Positions 35,367 to 48,300 of a DNA stretch of 64,000 nucleotides are shown in pieces. Position 1 is the first letter of the stretch, and every line of letters begins with the position of its first letter. Source of the stretch: Rhizophagus irregularis (lineage: Eukaryota; Glomeromycota; Glomeromycetes; Glomerales; Glomeraceae); contig NC_089436.1 of the NCBI RefSeq assembly GCF_026210795.1, forward strand, positions 1,550,001 through 1,614,000. The letters are read 5' to 3'. Both the position numbers and the translations under genes were made by a program. A model generated the notes under the pieces. That model was given only the letters and a program-made list of their open reading frames with translations. It ran no database searches and had not been told where the DNA came from.

Positions 35367-38300
35367 ATGGATTGTACAGAATTTCCATCAAATTCTTCTT
35401 CCTCTTCTTCTTCACAATTTACAAATACAACTTCTTTCTCACCATCACCGTCAACTCAATTTTCTCCTACATATTATACTACTTATTCTCCTTATCCTTT
35501 ATCATCATCTTCATTATCTAACACTTCATCATTTCTTAATAAAATTAAATCTATTAGTCAACAACAAAGAAGAAATAATCAATTTTCAATATGTAAAAAA
35601 TCCGATTGTAATAATAGATTTATTAATGATGATGGTAATAAAATTGGGGGTTATTGTAGTATGATGTGTCAAGTAAATGATTGGACTCAATCTAGTAATA
35701 ATAATAATAATAATAATAATTATAATAATAATCATAATAATATTACTGTATTAAATGGTGAGACTCGTTTAAATTCTAGATTAAATAATAGATTATGTGG
35801 AAATTTTTTAAATTCTCAAAGTGGAAATGGAACAAATTTATTAAATATATCAAATCCTTCAAGAATTACAAAGAGGCAACCAATTAAACAACAACAACAA
35901 CAACAACCATTTAAACGTACAAAATTATTTAAATCCGGTATAAATACTTTAATACCTTCTACTACAACTACTACTTCTTCTTCTTCTTCTCCTTCTTCTT
36001 CTTCTTCTTCTCCATCTCCTTCTTCATCATCTATAACAACAACGAATACTACATCAAATGGGAATATTATTATGAATAATAATGATACTACAATATCTTC
36101 TTCTCCTTCTTCTTCTTCATCCATTATGCCAAATTTATCATTAAATTCTTTACCTGAAAATTTTAACTTATCTTCTTCTCCTATTCCTCCTCCTTCTACT
36201 TCTTCTACGGAAGATTTCTCATCAAATCAATTTAGTACTTTGGATTATCCTTGTGATCATAAAATTTATAATAATCAAAATTTATATACTTTGGATAATC
36301 AAAATTCTACTCAACAACAACAACAACAACAACAAAAAATTGATCAAAATCAAACCTCATTAAATTCTAATAATAACGTTAATATCGTTGAAAATATTTC
36401 TTCAAATTTTACTGATTCTATTAACAATAATGATAATTATTGTAACGTTTATTGTGGTGATTCTTATAATCTTTCGGATTATGATGTTACAACTGATTAT
36501 AATGTTACTGAAAATGATTTATATTTTAATAATGATGGAATTGAAGATAATTCTATTTATTATTCTCAAACTCCACAATCATTACAACAACCACCACAAC
36601 AATCTCAACCACAACAACAATCTCAATTACCACAGCCACCACAATCACAACTGCCACAACCATCACAGCTACCACAGCAATCACAACTACCACAACAATC
36701 ACAACAATCACAACAATTACAACAACCACCTTCACAGCAATTACAATCTCCTCAATTACAACAATTACCATCACAACAATTACAATCACCATCATCACGA
36801 CAACAACAACAGTTACAACAATTGCCTCCACAACAACTATCATCGCAACAATTACAATCACAACAACTACCATCGCAACAATTACAATCACAACAATTAC
36901 TATCCCGACAATTACAATCACGACAATTACAATCACAACAATTACAATCACAACAATTACAACCACAACAATTACAACCACAACAATTACAACAACCGCC
37001 TCCACAACAACCATCGCATCAACCACAACAGTTGCAACAACTACAACCACAACAATTACAGTCACCATCACAACGACAATTGCAACAATTACAACCACAA
37101 CAATTACAGTCACCGTCACAACGACAATTGCAACAATTACAACCACAACAATTACAACAATTATCACAACAGTTGCAACAACCGCCTTCACAACAATTGC
37201 AACAATTGCCATCACAACAATTACAACAACAATTGCAACGACCGCCTTCACAGCAATTGACTTCACAGCAATTGACTTCACAATTATTTACTTCACGACA
37301 ATTACCTTCACAGCAATTGACTTCACAGCAATTTGCCTCACAACAATTGGCCTCACAACAATTGGCCTCACAACGATTGGCCACACAGCAATTGGTCTCA
37401 CAACAATTGGCCTCGCAGCAATTGGCCTCGCAGCAATTGGCCTCACAACAATTTGCCTCACAACAATTTGCCTCGCAACAATTGGCCTCACAGCAATTGG
37501 CTTCACAGCAATTAGCTTCACAACAATTGGCTTCACAACAATTGCAGCAACAACAACAACTACAACAAATGCCACCTCAAGTATTCCAACGATTACCAAC
37601 ACAACAATTACCACAGCAACAGCAACAATTACTTCAACAGTCTCAACAACAGTTAAATTTTAATCCAACATCAAGATTGGTTGTAATGACAAGATGTTCA
37701 GTTTGTACATTAATATGTTATTCTAGCTCTGGGATATGTGAATTATGTCAAGCTCAACTATCTTCACAAGGATTTACTCCTTATACAAATGATAATAACA
37801 ATAATTATTATGATTATAACGTTCAGGCTTCACGAATTCAGGCACAAGCAGTTAAAGCAGTACAAGCTGCAAAAGCAACCCAACTTCATGCCGCACAAAT
37901 TCAAGCAGCAAGAGCTGCACAAAGTCGGGCTGTTCAAATTCGAGCATTACAAATGTTAAGATCTCAACAAATTCAAAGAGCTAGAGCACAACAATTTCCA
38001 TCCCAATTTCAAGCTCAAATTCAAGCTCAAATTCAAGCTGCAAAAATGGCACAAGCTCAAGTAACACAAACACAACTTAATCAATCACAACCAATATATA
38101 ATAATAATTATGGTATGCCACCTACATCTTCATCCGATACATCATCTTCGGATACTTCTGCTAATGCAATTATTTCAACAAATAAATCAAAATTAGCAAA
38201 AACTCAATTAAAAGTTCTTCCTTTACATGATAATGAATTTATTCAAATACAAAGATATTTCCTTAAAGGATTACCACATGCTCGTATACATACTATAATT

Positions 38301-38966
38301 AAGTTACAAATGCCTACTAAATTAGTTGAAGCTCATGAACAATACAAAAAAACATTATTAAATAATCCTTCATATGGTTCTAATATGACGACAAATAATT
38401 TAATAAGTAGTATGAAAAGCAATAACAATTTGGATAAACATACAAATACAATGTTCCATGGTACAAAAATTAGTTGTAATCCTCAACGATTTATTAATGG
38501 GAATAGTAATTTTTGTTTATTTAGTTGTGGTATGTGTGGTATAATACAAAATGGTAATCAAGGAAAATATAGTAGATTTAACGGAAGTAAGTACTGATCT
38601 TTTTTAAATAGAGAGAGTGGAATTGAAAGTCTTTTTTAGAAAAAAATTAATTATTATTTTTTATTTTAGGAATGTGGTTTGCTAATAATTCTGCCATATC
38701 ATTGGGTTATTGTGGTTTATCAACTTCTAGAACTATGTTTAATTGTACTCCTTTTTCTTCTAAAAATTCTTTAATGGCTATGTTTGTTGTTGATGTTGTT
38801 TCTCTTCAAACTAGTGATATTATTATTGTTGATGTAGATGCGGTAAGTTTATATTTTTTTTTAAAAAAAAAAGAATTTTAATTTTATATGAATTTAATTT
38901 ATTTTTTGTTACTTTTAATAGGCTACTTTACCTAAATATTTGATATTATTTGAACCTGGATTTTAA
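35367..38966 (+). CDS. Gln-rich zinc-finger protein with C-terminal PARP-like domain, 1145 aa
   Basis: Three exons: 35367-38586, 38670-38842 and 38922-38966 (3438 nt), starting MDCTEFPSNSSSSS. Order: a Ser-rich start; a Cys-pair segment near 73-105 (CKKSDCNNRF, GGYCSMMCQ); Ser/Asn runs; a Gln-rich region at about 395-770 built of short Gln-Gln-Leu-x repeats; a Cys4 finger near 776-793 (CSVCTLICYSSSGICELC); an Ala/Gln helical region (QAARAAQSRAVQIRA); then the PARP-like domain. MFHGTKISCNPQRF, CGMCGIIQNGNQG, MWFANNSAISLGYCG and FVVDVV match the minus-strand paralogue, ending ATLPKYLILFEPGF. Both distal introns fall at the same codons in the two genes. The Gln repeats are CAA/CAG tracts prone to slippage and produce long shadow frames on both strands. 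Gln-rich regions often drive condensates or activation; that is inference. Confidence 0.7.
36580..37670 (+). repeat. CAA/CAG-rich repeat encoding the Gln-rich region
   Basis: About 1.1 kb of imperfect 12-15 bp units such as caacaattacaatca and cagcaattggcctcaca. The second part (37250-37530) is a distinct block coding Ser-Gln-Gln-Leu-Ala repeats, more uniform and so probably expanded more recently. Confidence 0.8.
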
Positions 38967-39479
38967 GTAAAATAATTTAAAAAAAAAAGATCAAGGGAAG
39001 AGAAGAGAAATATGTAAATATTATCTATATATTTTTTTTTTTGTTATATAAAAAATTTATGTGAATAATCAAATTGTATAATAATATTATTGGACATTAT
39101 TTATACGGTATTTTACATATTTTTGTCACTATTTTTTTTTTTTTTTTTTTGTTATTAGTAAATATATCAGATATATAAATAAAAAAAAATTGTAAATATC
39201 GAAATATAGTTTTAAATTATTAGTTTGTAATATATTTAAATAATAATAAAGTTTACATTCATATTAACCCATGTATGTATAATAATGGGATTTAAAAATT
39301 TTTAAATTTATTCGATATCTTTTTAATTCCTAATTAAGTTAAAAATAAATTAAAATTCATTGTCCAAACTCCGAAGTGCTTATATTGTTGTACATTATCA
39401 CGTGCCGGTGAAACTATAAGTCAGTTGCGTAAACGATCGTCTGATTTTGATTTCTACCTAATCGTACTATTTTTTTAAC
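38967..39479. other. Downstream region of PARP-like gene
   Basis: AT-rich. aataataaag at about 39240 may be a polyadenylation signal. No gene seen. Confidence 0.35.
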
Positions 39480-40640
39480 GAACCATCATGACTTTTAACA
39501 CTAAACTGGTTGATTTATTGAGAGGATCTTTATGTAAATGCTTTTCCAGTTGAAATTGATTCTACAAGGGTATTGGTACCCTTAAGACAACTATCAAGAA
39601 TAATGCGTAAACATCAATGGTCTATATTCGTAGGCATTAATCGAGTTAATTGAGGAAAGTCATTATGGACCAAATGATCCAGCTTATAATGGTTGTACAA
39701 AGCAAAGGATCTTAACTATTCAAAGTCAATATTCACCTTGGAGATATCATAGACGAGAATATTGTTTTGTATCCAAGCTGATCTTAATAATACTTATTGG
39801 TCTGGAAATGAAAAACCTACAAAATTAGCGATAATGAGCAACCAGTACATATTCTCCATGCAACTTCCCATTGTTAAGTCATAAAAAATTTAGTTCAATA
39901 TGATATATGACAAAGATTATGGTTCCAGAATAAGATGAGCTTTTTAAGAGGATGGATTGTTGAAATTTGGTTTTGGAGATAAGATAATAAACTGGCCAAA
40001 AAGCTGCAATGTCTAAAAAAAAAAGAAACATTAATATTATTATTTTGCATCTGAATCTTGTACTTAAAGTAATCCACCTTTTTAGCGATGGCGCCTCACT
40101 CTCCAAAGGAGCAATGTATTGTAGATCCAGAAATATTTGCTTCCATCCAACATCAAGGAAGTAGAATTACCTAATTACATTTTGAAATTTTATTAACGGA
40201 TATTAACGATAAAGATATTCATGAAGAGATACCAAAAGAACTACAAATTCAATATCTTTCAGACTCGTCAAAAGAGTCTGACGGTGATATCAACGGAATC
40301 GTATACGGTCTCCATCACCAGCTTTTTTGTGCAACTACAGTAAAATACAAGAATAAGATCAAGGTTGTAATTTTCCTCGTTGATACTGGGTCTACATAAC
40401 CTATATCAGCGAGGAAGCATTAAACGTGTTTGGCATATTATTAGAGCAAATTCAAATTAATAGTAGACGAGTGATGATTTTGATGTTGCATTCGCACTTT
40501 AAGGAAATTGGTGTTATGAGGATGGAGTTTTGATGTTAAATGCAGATCTACATGTTTGTAATAGTAACTTTTTCTTAAATTTTAATCCAATCTGTCACAG
40601 TAGACTTTAAAAATAATCATGTTCTTTTTTTAATGTAATA
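39480..40640 (+). pseudogene. LTR-retrotransposon relic with retropepsin motif
   Basis: Degenerate plus-strand sequence. 39488 begins MTFNTKLVDLLRGSL, then several frames with stops. At about 40190-40440 a readable stretch gives DINDKDIHEEIPKELQIQYL and, at 40377-40393, VVIFLVDTGST: Asp-Thr-Gly is the active site of retroviral-type aspartic proteases, followed by YISEEALNVFG as in Ty3/gypsy-like pro domains. A stop follows directly after DTGST. No reverse transcriptase, primer-binding site or LTR pair was found, so this is a gag-pro fragment. Confidence 0.55.
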
Positions 40641-41669
40641 TAATTTATATTTGATTTTTTAATGTAATTTAACATCTGCAACTTAAATAAATAAAAATTA
40701 TATATATCATATACATGCCAATTAGGCGAAATTTTATTTATTTTCATTGATAAAGGGCAAACTAAGTAAAACGAAAAAAATGATAGAAGTAGAGTTCAAG
40801 AAAGGAATTTGCCACCACAATCACATGCCTTATTTTTTTGGTAAGATTATCATTAATTTCAAGAAAAGCTCATTAGCGATTTTATTATCACGTGCAGAAA
40901 GGTCATTGGAAAATTGGTTACTGATAACATAAATCAAGAAATATATGCAAGAGTCGAAAATGTGAAGTCTTCAAAGTTGCTCCACAAGGCGTTATTTGCA
41001 ACATAAGTGCAGGCATAATTTCAGATAAAAAAAAATAGGTTCAGGTATGATAGATCAGTTTTATGTTATTTTTTTACGATTTATTAGTATGATTTATCAT
41101 AAAGTGATGGGCCAATTATTTTATATTCTAACCATTAATATAATATTAAGAAAAGAAATTAAAAATCAATTGATTATAAAAATCGTAAGAATTGAAACTA
41201 TTAACAAAACATGGTAAAACAATATAATATAGTGATGGCTCAGAACTGATATTTATTTATTAAAAAATTTGTCAATTATATTAATTTAAAAATTGTAATG
41301 ATAATTTAAAAATTTGGTAATGATAAATATATAAAAAAAATCAGATTTCTGAATTCTTTTTAATAGGAAAATTGAAATTATATTTAAAGAAAAAAACTAA
41401 ATTATAAGTAAAATCTTTAGATTTAATAAATTATTGTCCGGAGCGAAAGCGAAGGAACTATACGTTTATGAACGTTAATCACATTATTTATTCACAGTAT
41501 TGAAATCCATGCTTACGTCACTGAAATTTGTGCTACATCGATAAATAAAAAATTTAAAAATAGATGTTACAACAAAATTTTATCGCTCCACGTTTTCCGT
41601 TTCCTAGTTATCGCCGTTTTCAAAATGATGTACACAGTTAAATTTGAATAAAAAAAAAGAAAACTGAAA
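40641..41669. other. AT-rich spacer with one TE-end motif
   Basis: Mostly simple sequence. 41432-41458 carries ttattgtccggagcgaaagc, whose near-inverse (gctccggacaataa) occurs at 60720-60735. The motif looks like the end of a repeat family, but no full element could be delimited. Confidence 0.35.
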
Positions 41670-41689
41670 TTGGTTGAAAACTGGACAAA

Positions 41690-42262
41690 ATATGGAGTCA
41701 AAAGGGAGGAGAATCGTCCCAGAGTGCTAACAATCGCTTGGAAATCAAAACGTCAGAGAGGTAAAGAAAATTTCATTTGGAGCAACATTAATGGTTATAC
41801 GACAACCAAAGTAAAATTATTGAATCTACGACAGAAGTTCGACTTGATGAACCAGGCAACCAGCGCATGCTTCCACGGGATATGAACAGGGATCTATTGA
41901 TGAAAATGGAAGACTGAGATCACGGCAATTGTGTCGAAATGAACGCGTAGCTCCTCCTATCACTGTGGAGGCTATATCGTCCTACAGCATTAACAATCTC
42001 ATTGAAATCAGAGTGCCAGAGACACCGTCAGAGAGTGAAAAAGGTTTCGTTTGAAGCATCAATGGTAGGTTTTACAACAACCAAATAAGGGATAGTGAGA
42101 AACTGACAGATGTTCAACTCAAAGAACCAGCGCATATTTCTGAATAGGAATCTGTTGATGAATGTAGAACCCTGGGTTATGGCAACTGTGCAGAAATCAA
42201 TGCGGTACTTCAGATACTCCCGTGGAAGGAAGATCTTCCCATAAGGATGCGCACAATTTTAA
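41690..42262. repeat. Two diverged direct copies of ~230 bp
   Basis: 41745-41945 and about 42025-42215 align along their length (cgtcagagaggtaaagaaaa versus cgtcagagagtgaaaaaggt; acgacaaccaaa versus acaacaaccaaa; gatctattgatgaa versus aatctgttgatgaa). They are GC-richer than their surroundings. The open frame at 41670-41885 covers the first copy. Nature unknown; perhaps a duplicated exon of a dead gene. Confidence 0.5.
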
Positions 42263-42286
42263 CAGAAATCAACAAATGAGGGAGTC

Positions 42287-42648
42287 ATGCAAGAATTGTT
42301 GGCTGATGATGCAATACAATGCGAACACACGCTTCTTAACTTGCTGAAAAGTAAATATCCATTCCGTGAAGAAACAAACCAAAATATTCTGTATGATTAT
42401 GAAATTCGTAGACTTGCTGACTTTTATAATATTACTGATTTTTATCCTGTTCTGGCATGTTATGATATAATTTTTCTGGTTAAAAGGCCTTGATGGTGCC
42501 ATCTACATGTGGTCTCGTACAGATGAATCGATGATATTTGGAGGACATAATTTGAAAGAGGCTCTGGAAAATTATCTTTTCATCAAGAAAATCTTTGCTA
42601 CATTTAAGATTACATCCATGAACTTATACAATGAAAAAAAAAGCTGAT
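42287..42648 (+). pseudogene. Fragment of a glomeromycete gene family of unknown function
   Basis: 42287-42490 encodes MQELLADDAIQCEHTLLNLL and continues ILYDYEIRRLADFYN. After a frameshift near 42487 the next frame gives DGAIYMWSRTDESMIFGGHN and LKEALENYLF to a TGA at 42646-42648. I recall similar KEAL-NYLF proteins in AM fungi, without known function. Truncated and shifted, so likely dead. Confidence 0.45.
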
Positions 42649-42973
42649 AAGTGGTACGAAAAGAATGAAAAAACTAGTGACCGATGAGTTACTAAAGTCG
42701 ATAAAATTAAATAAAAAAGAAAGGGTCAAAAAAAGGCGAGAAACAAAAGAAGCGGCAAAACAAGAATAAAAGAAACATTAATGCAGAAATTATTACCATT
42801 TATTTTATATAGTCGTTTATAGTGTTCGCTTTATTTAGTTTTCTTTTAATTAATTCTTTTAATTAATGTATCTGAGAATAATAAAGATATATGCGAATTT
42901 AACTTACATTTGCTAAATATGGCGAAAATTTTATGTAATATACATATTAGCAGCGATCCTTAAGAAAAATTGA

Positions 42974-43450
42974 ATGAAATATATGACATGCTTTCAAGGG
43001 AGGGAGTACGCGTATCCTAGACCATTTAATACGAGTCCCTGCGCCATGTTAAATCGTATTACTATCTACTACTGCTACTATTATTATCGCAAACAAACCG
43101 ATGTCTTCCTTGGTGTCCTTTGGTGTCGATATTGTGGCGAGACTAAGGCCAATCTCATTTGCGTAGGATGCGTAGGAGATTTATTGCTTTTTTCCTCCTG
43201 TGATCGAAAATGGCCACGAACTCGTGCCAGTACATTTCAATCTTTTCAATGTAAACAGAGCGATGTCTTATGGATACGAACTTGCGGAGGAAAGTCGGTC
43301 GGAACTTGGAACCGGCTAGAAAAGAATATAAAATCCCGCTTTCTCCTGTACCCAAGAATTTGTGTAATAAAAGTTCGATACGATATTGCGCCAGATACCG
43401 AGAATTCGACGTATGAAGCAGAAGCAGAAAACAGTAGAATGTGCAACTGA
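42974..43450 (+). other. 158-codon open frame of uncertain status
   Basis: Encodes MKYMTCFQGREYAYPRPFNT and later VLWCRYCGETKANLICVGCV. Composition is less AT-rich than the surroundings, so this is or was coding or promoter DNA, but Cys spacing matches no finger I know. The minus strand also has overlapping frames (43155-43455). A TATA-like string (aatataaaatcc) at 43324-43335 suggests part could be promoter. No product is claimed. Confidence 0.2.
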
Positions 43451-43880
43451 AACACGTGTATTTATTTTCTCAGCAAATATCAGTAACACATCCGCTTTGT
43501 ACAGCCGAATTGTTTTCTGGTATCTGTTCCAAGGACAGTAGCTTGATCGTGACATTTTGTTGTTCACGCACACGTGATTTTTTTTATTTGATTTAACTTG
43601 ATAGTCGTAGTAATTTGAAATTAATCACTTTTGGTAATAAAAAATTTTATTAATACATGCGAAAAATAAATATAAAGGTTTAGGACTTGCCCGAGATACA
43701 TGACGTCTATGCTAATGTCTAATGTATAACCCTACAATCTAACTAACCACCTGACATTTACGTGACCTGGAAATTCACCCCGCCTTCTTTACGAAATGTC
43801 TATTAAATACACATTTATTAATGATAAGAAACTAGGATTACAGGAAATCGTAATACGGGAATTTGTGAAATAATAAATCC

Positions 43881-45362
43881 TTACGATAATTTAAGCTGTT
43901 CCTCGTCGAAAAGGTTTCTCTTCTTTTTTACGTCTGCCCGACTTGCATTCCGAAGTCAATCAGTCACCTTATCGTTAATTAAGATGTTTTCCTCCCAAAT
44001 GTCATTGTGGAGTATGCCATGCTTGTGGATTGCTTCTAATACCTTTGCCGTTTCGTTATTTTATGCTTTTAAATCTCGACTTCTTTTTGCATTTCTATAC
44101 GGTGGGCATTCGATAAGTCTACACTCTTCAAAGCAATCGTATCGCCACGAAATTCGCATAGGAGCGTTTTTCCACTTCGTCCTTTACCTAGTATTCTCTT
44201 AAACTTGAAGTCCGTGAAGCTAAAATTTTGCTAGTCTACAGGGGCGTTAGAAGATGATTGTTGATTGCCGGAAGTTTGTTGTTGACTTAATGAGGAACTG
44301 GAAGTTAACTTTGAGTGTGATCGAAGAGTACGTGAATTATTGTCTCCGTGAGCCGGTACTAGTACTAGATGATGAGGGGATTTAGGATTCTCTTTTGCCT
44401 TGCGAGTTAGACAAGCATATGCTTTGAGTACCGATGGAGAATAGAAGAGTTTTTGAGATCCAGAGCTCCGATATGCTCTCGGCGTAGAAACCAGTGATCA
44501 ATCATAGGTGGTAAGAATACCATATCTAAACTCGTTTTCTCTCATATAATTATAGATTTGTTAAACTACATCTTTGCCTTTACTTGTATGATAAAACTCG
44601 GGAAATGTCTGTTCGCCCATATCTTCTAAAACATGCTTTCTTTTAAAACATGCTTTCTTTTAGCCCCGATCACCAAGATCAATAATTCCGCACGATGGCA
44701 GTTGAAATCTGGTACGTCAGTGGTATGAGTTGGTCGTCTTGAATATATGCAGTCTGGTCCCATGAGCCTATTTAATATCATATAAATATTGACGTCAATA
44801 GCAACACGAACAGCCTCCTCATTTATTACCATCTTATCTTGGATAAATTGTGGTCTCTTGAATCTCAGCTATTGATCGAAGCGGAACAAGTACACTTGTC
44901 GGTGAGCCGCCATTAACCTTCGTATTGGACTTTGATATAGTACATTACGGAGAATACGTGATGGGTGGTGGAATACACAACGCTTCTTCCAAGCTGAGAA
45001 CTGGAACCGAATACGTGTTAATTTTACGAGAGCAAATGACGAAAAATTTCATATTGTACCAGATACTTACGTGGCAATTTTACGATATATGGATATGCTC
45101 CTCTGGAGGAGTGACGAAAGTACTTCGAATCTTTTTTGTTGCAAGGAGTTCGTCCTGGTCTTGGAGTGAAAGATTACTCAGCGGATCCACTAATTTCCAC
45201 CTTCCATGACTTAATGATTTTGGTTGGAACGCTATCGGAAAAATGGCTTTTTGTTCTCTTTAATTACCTCCTTGAGGTGACTGACTAACTTTCCACTATC
45301 AATATCGATAGCGAAAGCATTCGCGGTTGTATTACCTTTGACGAGAGTAAAGTGATAGACAT
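43881..45362 (-). pseudogene. Crinkler-type effector pseudogene (Crinkler_N, PD-(D/E)xK-like, protein kinase)
   Basis: Read right to left from ATG at 45362 (MSITLL). Crinkler N-terminal ubiquitin-like domain: VKGNTTANAFAIDIDSGKLV and SHLKEVIKENKKPFF, then DELLATKKIRSTF and TPPEEHIHI. Next a nuclease-like block: VINEEAVRVAIDVNIYMILN, PTHTTDVPDFNCHR and AELLILVIGAKRKH, where the core of related proteins is Asp...Glu-x-Lys. After a linker (44250-44490) comes the kinase: ILGKGRSGKTLLCEFRG (Gly loop), TIALKSVDL (ATP Lys), then directly VLEAIHKHGILHNDI (catalytic loop) and IDFGM (DFG). The stretch between the N-lobe and the catalytic loop is deleted, at least four frameshifts or stops occur, and Gly replaces the expected nuclease Glu. 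Crinkler-RHS effectors are abundant in Rhizophagus. Ends at TAA 43881-43883. Confidence 0.75.
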
Positions 45363-48300
45363 AGCAACTTATATATGTTTTTTTTATGAAATGCTATTGG
45401 TGCAAAGTGCCATATATGAGGAAAAATTTTTTATTTGCGAAAAAAAAGGGCGTACAGTAAGGGTGTACGATATTACTGGCCCGAGTTTAGGAGTTATGCA
45501 CTTGCACGTGATAGCGTTAACGTTAATTCCGGCCAGTTGATTTGCCGTGTGGCATCGGCAGGTGTCGTTTTATGCTATTATTCAGGGTAGTGATTGGTCC
45601 AACTTGAAGAAATCCCATTAACTTAAATGCAAATCAAATTAATTTAATCTGATTTAACTTGAATTAAATCAAATTTCTTTTAAATTTCAGATCAGATTAA
45701 TTTGATCTATATAAAACCTTACATTTAATAATTCAATTTAATAAATTTTTTTAATTTATAGTTCTTATTATACTATATAAAATAAAAAAATTTATTAAAA
45801 TTGGATTATTCTAAAATAATTGTAAGTACCTTTTTTTGCAATTATATAATTAATAAAATTGATAAAAATGCTTATTTTTGCAAACCTTATAATAATCTTT
45901 TTTACGTGTTTAAAAAATATTTTTTATTTTTTAAAGAAATAACTATGCTAAAAAAAAATATTTTTACATTAATACCATTTGTTTCTTTAATAGATGCAAA
46001 AGGTTTCTTTTATACTTACCATACTTACCACATTTTTATTTTAAAGCTAAAATTTGTTTTTTATAAAGCTATTTATTAATATAAAATTTAAATAATAATA
46101 TTAATAAGAAAAAAAATTAATAAAAAAATATAATTTTAGTATTTTATAGTAATTGTGTAATTTTTGATTTTTAGAGGTATTTATAGAATGCTTATTTTTA
46201 ATTTTTATAAATACTATCGCAAAAAGATACTTATTTTTATAATTTTACAGTATTAATGAATTATTATATATATTATATAAGGATTTTATTTTTTATTTTA
46301 TCTGTAATACATAATACATTGCATTTTAGTAAAATTATATAATGCTGGGCAAAATTAAAACATATGATATTTAATTAAAATGTGAAAAATAGATTTTTTA
46401 CAACTAAAAAAATTTTAAATTCTCAAAATACATATAAAAAATAAAAAAGAAGATGTAATACAGATAACAAAAAAAGGGTGTAATATATCACAAGTATAAT
46501 AAATTATAAAATCCATATATATATAATAAAATATAAAATTATACAATTATTTTCATATTTAATTATTCAATTTAAATAATTTTTTTCAATTTATAGTTTT
46601 TTTTTAAATAAAATAAAAAAAATTCATTAAAATTAGATTACTAAATATTAAAATAATTGCAAATTATATATAATTTATTAATAAAAAATGTAATATTTCT
46701 ATAAAAATTATATTGTAAATTCTGATTACAAAATCTAATTTTTTACCCTTATCAAATCAGCTGATTTCCAATACATTTTAAATAATTATATTTAATAATT
46801 AACAATAGTATAAATATAAAACTTTAAATAGTTTTAATTTAGTTTTATTTTTCAGTTTTTCTAATTAGTTGAAATCATTTTTATGCAATAATTTACTATC
46901 CAATGATCATAAAAAGATAATTTATAATTCATTAAAATCCTTTTATTAGGACTTTTTTAAATAATATTAAAATTATCTTTTTAGCATCAATAAATAGTAA
47001 AATAATTTTTTAAAAAAACTTTATAGCAATTTATTATTTATTAATACTAAAAAAAATGAGTTTGGTATCATTCAGATGCTTTTAATGAAAGGATTCTAAT
47101 AAGTTATAAATCATCTTTCTATAATTACTGAATGGCAAGTTATTGCATAAAGACAATTCTGACTAATCAGAAAATTAAAATAATTTGTTTTTTTATTTTT
47201 TATTTTTTTTTTAATGATTTATATATGCTTTATTGATATTAAGTTTATATACCATACAAACAAATTATCATAAGCTATATCCATCCAAAAGGATGCAGTC
47301 ATCAAAAATTAAATAATTTATTAAATTTAGATATTTAAATTATCTTTAACTAAAATGGATAATATAATAAAAATTATATCAGTATGATTCTAATGGAATA
47401 AATATTGGTTAAATTTTTTATAACTAAAAATTGTTTACTAAAAATAAAAAGGTTGGTGCTAAAAAATAAAAATTAATTTTTACATTTTAATATAACAAAA
47501 TTACTTATTATTAAAATTGGCTATTTCTACATTTCAATATGCTAAATTACTTTACATTAGTACCATTTATATATAGCTTAATAATTAATTAGCTTTTTCT
47601 TATATAAAGACTCTATATTATAAGAGGAGTAATTTATTAATAATTTTAGTATTATTATGATTAAAAATGTCATCTATAATAATAAAAAATTATTATTTTT
47701 CTTTGTAAAAGTAATTGTTATAAATATTTTTACTGGTAGTTATTATCTTACTTAGACTCAAACTACTTAAAAAAATAAAAGCAAATAAGTTATTTAACAT
47801 AAAAATAAAAGAAAAGTAATAGATAAGTTCAGTCTATATAGGAATACTAGCAATATTACAAGTTTTAGATGGAATGGAAAAGAGTTTTTAATTTGATATC
47901 AGAAATTGGTTTTTTTTTATAATAATACATAACCATGGCTATTATAATTTTATCATTATATTTCAGCATATGCAAAAATGTATTTTGCTATTTAATTGGT
48001 ATAACATAAATATCTTTCCTTTCATTTAATTCTACTTTTGTATAAAATTATAATTTTAAAAGTAATAAAATAAAAAAAAAATTAATATTTTATTCCTCAT
48101 TTTTTAATTATTTATATCATCTGATGACCATTTTTTTTTTAAAGTGCATCTTTAAAGTGGCGTCCAAAATAAAAAGAAAAATAAATGTTTATTTGTCTGA
48201 TAAAATGCGTACAAGTATTCTCATTCAAAAAAAAACTAAACTATATCGAGTACCGAGGGTTATATCGAATTACAGAAGAATAAGAATAGGACGCGCATGA

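Noticed and set aside
36388..37614. Long His/Asn-, Val-, Cys- and Pro-rich frames on both strands
   Set aside because: All are other frames of the CAA/CAG repeat inside the PARP-like gene.
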